Below are positions 60,044 through 64,000 of a stretch of DNA of 64,000 nt, piece by piece. Numbering within the stretch: the stretch's first letter is position 1; every line of letters begins with the position of its first letter. Source of the stretch: Frisingicoccus caecimuris (lineage in GTDB: Bacteria; Bacillota; Clostridia; Lachnospirales; Lachnospiraceae); contig NZ_SLXA01000011.1 of NCBI RefSeq assembly GCF_004340975.1, forward strand, positions 1-64,000, in the 5' to 3' direction. The position numbers and the translations under genes were made by a program. A model generated the notes under the pieces. That model was not told the origin of the DNA, did no database searches, and saw only the letters and a program-made list of their open reading frames with translations.

Positions 60044-61480
60044 ATGAACGAAAAGTACGCGACTTTGTCGCTGGTTCAGTTAAAAGAGCTGGCAAAATCA
60101 CAGGGTGTTAAAAATGTATCCACAATGAGGAAAGCGCAGCTGGTTCAGCTTATGGGCGAACTGGAAGAAAAATATAATAGAGAAAAAAACGAGTTCCGGG
60201 AGGAACAGAAATACCGGGAAAAGAATGATCTCGGGGAAGAGAAGAAACACCGGGAAAAGAGTGAGGTTCGGGAAGAAAAGAAAATGGAGCATTCGACGGA
60301 GCCTGGTGGAGAAGGGGCAGACGTTCGTATGGACAGTTCTTTTGAAGCACTGGACAGTGGCCAGATAGCTCATGGCATTTTAGAGGTCTTATCAGATGGC
60401 TATGGTTTTATCCGGTGTGAAAATTATCTGCCGGGCCCGAATGATGTCTATGTCTCGCCGGCTCAGATCCGCCGGTTTAATATGAAGACAGGTGATATCG
60501 TTGCAGGAAATATCCGGGTAAAAACACAGAATGAGAAGTTCGGTGCATTGTTATATGTAAAATCCGTCAATGGCATGCATCCGAGTGAAGCAACCCGGCG
60601 CATGAATTTTGAAGATATGACGCCGATTTTTCCGGATGACAGGATTCGGCTTGAAACAGTGCGTTCCAGTGTGCCCATGCGGATCATGGATCTGGTATCG
60701 CCAATCGGTAAGGGGCAGCGAGGCATGATCGTAGCGCCGCCAAAAACAGGAAAGACGACTCTGCTAAAGCAGATTGCAAAAGCGGTAACGACAAATCATC
60801 CGGATATGAATCTTATTATCCTGTTGATTGACGAACGGCCGGAGGAAGTCACGGATATACGGGAGTCTATTGTGGGCAAAAATGTGGAAGTTATTTATTC
60901 GACATTTGATGAATTACCAGAGCATCACAAACGTGTATCTGAGATGGTACTTGAGCGGGCCAAACGTCTCGTAGAACATAAAAAAGATGTCATCATTCTT
61001 CTGGACAGTATTACCCGGCTGGCCCGGGCCTATAACCTGACAGTTCCGCCGAGTGGACGAACATTGTCCGGCGGTCTTGATCCGGCGGCCTTGTATATGC
61101 CAAAGAAGTTCTTTGGAGCAGCCAGGAATATGCGGGAGGGAGGAAGCCTCACAGTGCTTGCGACTGCTCTTGTGGAAACCGGGAGTAAGATGGATGATGT
61201 TGTTTTTGAAGAATTTAAAGGAACTGGCAATATGGAATTGCTGCTGGATCGAAAACTTTCGGAAAAACGGATTTTTCCGGCAGTGGATATTGCACGTTCA
61301 GGAACACGACGAGAAGAATTGCTTTTGTCCAGAGAGGAATTGGATGCGTCTTATGCGATGCGTAAAGCCTTGAATGGCATGAAATCCGATGAAGCCCTGG
61401 AGCGGATTCTTGATATGTTTATGCATACCGAGGATAATAAAGCTTTTGTTTCCATGATGAAACGGACCAAGATATTTTAG
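60044..61480 (+). CDS. rho: Transcription termination factor Rho
   Basis: A 478-residue hexameric RNA translocase. The N-terminal Rho_N/SAP-like motif ([29 protein letters not shown]) is followed by a Glu/Lys/Arg-rich insert at about 45-90 with repeated REK-EE-KK units. The cold-shock RNA-binding domain contains [19 protein letters not shown]. Walker A is [11 protein letters not shown], Walker B region [16 protein letters not shown]. The Q-loop and R-loop regions are intact. It ends transcription at unstructured sites. AAGGAGG precedes the ATG. Confidence 0.97.
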   Translation: MNEKYATLSLVQLKELAKSQGVKNVSTMRKAQLVQLMGELEEKYNREKNEFREEQKYREKNDLGEEKKHREKSEVREEKKMEHSTEPGGEGADVRMDSSFEALDSGQIAHGILEVLSDGYGFIRCENYLPGPNDVYVSPAQIRRFNMKTGDIVAGNIRVKTQNEKFGALLYVKSVNGMHPSEATRRMNFEDMTPIFPDDRIRLETVRSSVPMRIMDLVSPIGKGQRGMIVAPPKTGKTTLLKQIAKAVTTNHPDMNLIILLIDERPEEVTDIRESIVGKNVEVIYSTFDELPEHHKRVSEMVLERAKRLVEHKKDVIILLDSITRLARAYNLTVPPSGRTLSGGLDPAALYMPKKFFGAARNMREGGSLTVLATALVETGSKMDDVVFEEFKGTGNMELLLDRKLSEKRIFPAVDIARSGTRREELLLSREELDASYAMRKALNGMKSDEALERILDMFMHTEDNKAFVSMMKRTKIF

Positions 61481-61510
61481 AATTTTTGACAAAAGATTTT
61501 GAAAAAACTC

Positions 61511-61539
61511 TTGAAAGCATCTCGCAACCATGCTATAAT
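61511..61539 (+). promoter_or_regulatory. Sigma-A promoter of rpmE
   Basis: TTGAAA (61511-61516), 17-nt spacer, TATAAT (61534-61539) with an extended TGC. Strong match. Confidence 0.88.
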
Positions 61540-61614
61540 GAAAAAGCTGTTTTTATAGTGAACAAAATTGATTCGTCAGTTTTATAATAAGAAAGTTTGA
61601 GCGAGGTGAAAAAC

Positions 61615-61821
61615 ATGAGAGAAGGAATTCATCCAAAATATTATCAGGCAAAAGTAACTTGCAACTGCGGTAATGAATTTGTAACTGGTTCAACAAAACC
61701 GGAAATTCACGTAGAAATTTGTTCTAAATGCCATTCTTTCTATACAGGTCAGCAGAAAGCTGTTGCAGCTCGTGGCCGTATTGATAAATTTAATCGTAAG
61801 TATGGTATTACTCAGGAATAA
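61615..61821 (+). CDS. rpmE: 50S ribosomal protein L31 (zinc type)
   Basis: A 68-residue L31. It has [22 protein letters not shown] and [14 protein letters not shown], so both Cys pairs of the zinc ribbon are present (C+ form). ATG 61615 with GAGGTG upstream is the usual start; the six-codon extension is not used. Followed by a terminator. Confidence 0.97.
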   Translation: MREGIHPKYYQAKVTCNCGNEFVTGSTKPEIHVEICSKCHSFYTGQQKAVAARGRIDKFNRKYGITQE

Positions 61822-61838
61822 GAGGAATGTTACAGGGA

Positions 61839-61873
61839 AGGTTGAGGTTTTAAAAAAATCTCAACCTATTTTT
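61839..61873 (+). terminator. Terminator after rpmE
   Basis: AGGTTGAG / CTCAACCT stem with a 13-nt loop (GTTTTAAAAAAAT) and TATTTTT. Confidence 0.8.
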
Positions 61874-61891
61874 CTATAGAGGTATGACATT

Positions 61892-62845
61892 ATGAAGTAT
61901 GCAAATATTGGCGGTCAGGCTGTTATGGAAGGGGTCATGATGCGTCATAAAGACCGGTATGCGGTGGCTGTCCGGAAGGAGAATCATGAAATTGAAGTGA
62001 AATCGGGTGAGCATATGAGCTATGGCCAGCGTTTTCATGTCTCCGGAATTCCCATTCTTCGCGGCGCGGTTGCTTTTGTGGATTCCCTTGTTCTGGGGAT
62101 GCAGACACTGACCTGGTCTGCTTCTTTTTTTGAAGATGAGGAGCCGGAGGCGGCCCTCGGAAAGAAAGAGAATGTATCAACGGCTCATGAAGGAGAGCAG
62201 GAGAAAACTTCGGATAAGCTGTTTATGACATTGACAGTGATACTTTCTCTGGTGTTGTCCATCGGACTGTTTATGATTCTGCCTTTTTTTATTTCTGATA
62301 TTTTCCGTCGGACAACGGATTCCAGCCTGATTCTTGGGATTATTGAGGGGCTTGTCCGGGTGATGATATTTATTGCCTATATTGTATTAATTTCCAGAAT
62401 GAAGGACATACAGAGGCTGTTTATGTATCACGGCGCGGAGCATAAAACGATTAATTGTATTGAGCATGGGGAAGAACTGACGCCGAAAAACGCGGCGAAG
62501 TATTCCAGATTTCACAAACGGTGTGGAACAAGCTTTTTGTTTATCGTCATGTTTGTGAGTATTTTATTCTTCTTGCTCTTTTTCCAGATTTTCCCTGTAG
62601 AAAGCATGGCGCTGAAAGTGGTCTGCCGTATATTGATGGTTCCAATCATCGCCGGGGTGTCCTATGAGATCATTCAATGGGCCGGCCGTCATGATTCGGG
62701 GCTGGTGTGTCTGGTCAGCAAGCCTGGTTTCTGGATGCAAAAATTTACGACAAAGGAGCCGGATCTGGAGATGCTCGAAGTTGCCATTGCATCCATCGAG
62801 GCTATTTATGATTGGCGGGAGTTTCAGAAGGATTTGACAGAATGA
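61892..62845 (+). CDS. DUF1385 membrane protein
   Basis: A 317-residue protein starting MKYANIGGQAVMEGVMMRHKDRYAVAVRK, the conserved DUF1385 signature. Four membrane segments are visible (about 117-140, 150-172, 206-230 and 235-250). MYHGAEHKTINCIEHGEELTPKNAAKYSRFHKRCGTSF has a His/Cys cluster. Function unknown; commonly sits with rpmE, prmC and prfA as here. The stop overlaps the prmC start by 4 nt. Confidence 0.92.
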   Translation: MKYANIGGQAVMEGVMMRHKDRYAVAVRKENHEIEVKSGEHMSYGQRFHVSGIPILRGAVAFVDSLVLGMQTLTWSASFFEDEEPEAALGKKENVSTAHEGEQEKTSDKLFMTLTVILSLVLSIGLFMILPFFISDIFRRTTDSSLILGIIEGLVRVMIFIAYIVLISRMKDIQRLFMYHGAEHKTINCIEHGEELTPKNAAKYSRFHKRCGTSFLFIVMFVSILFFLLFFQIFPVESMALKVVCRILMVPIIAGVSYEIIQWAGRHDSGLVCLVSKPGFWMQKFTTKEPDLEMLEVAIASIEAIYDWREFQKDLTE

Positions 62846-63705
62846 AGACATTAAGGCAATTACTAAAAGAAGGCGAACAGCGCCTTTTGGAAAATCAGAT
62901 TGAAAATGGCACTATGGAAGCCAGATATTTGTTAGAATATATCTGTGATCTGAATTGGGCCCAGTATCTTTTACAGGCAGATACGGAGGCCGACCCACAG
63001 GAGGAACGGCGGTACATGGAAGCGGTGGAACACCGATGTACCCATTATCCGCTGCAGTATATATTAGGAACGGCCGATTTTATGGGGCTTGAATTTATGG
63101 TCAATGAAGCGGTGCTGATTCCGAGGCAGGATACGGAAGTATTGGTTGAGACTGTCCTGAAAGAAGCAGATATTCCGGGAGGGAAACTTTTGGATATGTG
63201 TACCGGCTCGGGCTGTATACTCATCAGTTTGATGGCTTTGGGAAGTTATGGCCGGGGCATTGGTGTGGATGTATCGGAGGATGCTCTGAGAGTGGCCCGG
63301 ATGAATGGTATATTTAACCGTGAAAACTGGGAGAAGAAGGGCCGGGGAGCCAATGATATCCTATGGCTGCAAAGCGATTTGTTTCAAAAGGTAAATGGTC
63401 GGTTTGATGTCATCGTATCCAATCCGCCGTATATTCCGGCATCGGTCATTGAGACGCTTATGCCGGAAGTGAAGGATTATGAACCAAGGCTGGCTTTGGA
63501 AGGGGCCGATGAGGGACTGGAATTTTATAAAAAGATTTCTGAAGCTGCGAAGGAGTTTCTAAATCCGGAGGGATGGCTGTTTTTTGAAATTGGCTGCGAA
63601 CAGGCAGGACCGGTTTCAGAAATTTTATCGGAAAATGGGTTCCGGGATATACATACGGTCAGAGATCTGGCCGGACTGGACCGGGTGGTCTATGGAAGAA
63701 GATAG
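62842..63705 (+). CDS. prmC: Release-factor glutamine N5-methyltransferase
   Basis: A 287-residue SAM-dependent enzyme that methylates the GGQ glutamine of release factors. The N-terminal helical domain is followed by LLDMCTGSGCILISL (SAM motif) and VIVSNPPYIP (NPPY). The start is ATG 62842 in ATGA overlap; the ORF start at 62812 is rejected. It lies just before prfA, its substrate gene. Confidence 0.96.
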   Translation: MKTLRQLLKEGEQRLLENQIENGTMEARYLLEYICDLNWAQYLLQADTEADPQEERRYMEAVEHRCTHYPLQYILGTADFMGLEFMVNEAVLIPRQDTEVLVETVLKEADIPGGKLLDMCTGSGCILISLMALGSYGRGIGVDVSEDALRVARMNGIFNRENWEKKGRGANDILWLQSDLFQKVNGRFDVIVSNPPYIPASVIETLMPEVKDYEPRLALEGADEGLEFYKKISEAAKEFLNPEGWLFFEIGCEQAGPVSEILSENGFRDIHTVRDLAGLDRVVYGRR

Positions 63706-63726
63706 AAATCAATTGGAGGAAAAACT

Positions 63727-64000
63727 ATGTTTGACAGATTAGATGATATTTTAATCCGTTATCAGCAGGTAATGGAGGAGTTGAACGATCCGGATGTGGT
63801 CAATGACCAGCCGCGGTTTCGTAAGCTGATGAAAGAACAAAATGACCTGGCTCCAATCGTCGAAAAATATACGGAATATAAGCAGGAAAAGCAAAATGTG
63901 GAAGATAGCCTGGAGCTTTTGGAGATGGAGAACGACGAAGAGATGCGGGAACTTGCCAAGGAAGAGATGGCTGAGTCCAAAAAACGAATCGGGGAAATCG
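63727..64000 (+). CDS. prfA: Peptide chain release factor 1, N-terminal part (cut by the window end)
   Basis: The first 91 codons of RF1: MFDRLDDILIRYQQVMEELNDPDVVND, then the helical domain with FRKLMKEQNDLAPIVEKYTEYK. The codon-recognition and GGQ domains lie beyond the window. TGGAGG is 8-9 nt before ATG 63727. prmC-prfA adjacency supports RF1 over RF2. Confidence 0.93.
   Translation, partial: MFDRLDDILIRYQQVMEELNDPDVVNDQPRFRKLMKEQNDLAPIVEKYTEYKQEKQNVEDSLELLEMENDEEMRELAKEEMAESKKRIGEI

Overview
The window reads as a chromosome segment of an endospore-forming, low-to-mid GC Gram-positive anaerobe of the class Clostridia, most likely a Lachnospiraceae. The signs are an alpha/beta-type small acid-soluble spore protein, LPXTG-like SPKTG wall-sorting signals, an FeoA/FeoA/FeoB cassette with a DtxR-type repressor, a tryptophan T-box, AGGAGG ribosome-binding sites and near-consensus sigma-A promoters. 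The genus cannot be fixed from the sequence. Almost everything is ordinary housekeeping chromosome; there is no prophage, insertion sequence, CRISPR array or obvious defence island.

Layout. 1-790: five tRNA genes plus the 3' part of a sixth (Asn, Glu, Thr, Met, Val, Leu). 972-12112: two cell-wall-anchored surface proteins flank a tRNA-Arg, a Mn2+ (yybP-ykoY) riboswitch controlling a P-type cation ATPase, and a truncated DUF3793-like gene. 12284-15659: ferrous-iron locus (DtxR-family repressor, two FeoA, FeoB, FeoB-associated Cys-rich peptide) with repeated TTAG-N6-CTAA operators; the same operator precedes the DUF3793 fragment. 15879-21120: DUF5662, a small Asn-rich protein with a forespore-type promoter, a rhodanese, an RNA methyltransferase, a C1 peptidase, RdgB and a YfcE-like phosphodiesterase. 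21133-21943: eight-gene tRNA cluster. 22047-30168: family-4 uracil-DNA glycosylase and an oligopeptide ABC transporter (D-F-A-B-C) followed by an M24 peptidase and a cyclophilin. 30320-37563: a ParB-fold orphan, then the complete trpEGDCFBA operon behind a Trp T-box. 37684-40837: fructose operon fruK-fruA-HPr. 40971-44257: lipoprotein, MATE exporter, CYTH protein and spore protein. 44460-52352: proteostasis block tig-clpP-clpX-lon-engB and an MBL-fold ribonuclease-like protein. 52378-59753: DUF4364, radical SAM, malic enzyme, DUF362 ferredoxin, HPr-like protein, thioesterase, Rpn-family nuclease and glutamate dehydrogenase. 60044-64000: rho, rpmE, DUF1385, prmC and the start of prfA.

Signals not explained by standard gene calls: a dispersed two-hairpin repeat present three times, one copy read in frame inside a radical SAM gene; two HPr paralogues with complementary losses (one keeps His15 and lacks Ser46, the other keeps the Ser46 motif and lacks His15); a sigma-G-like promoter in front of an unnamed 55-residue Asn-rich protein; a 25-bp direct repeat at the promoter of the giant adhesin; and a promoter that sits in the loop of a terminator hairpin whose 3' arm holds the next gene's ribosome-binding site. 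No convincing wholly new multi-gene system was seen.
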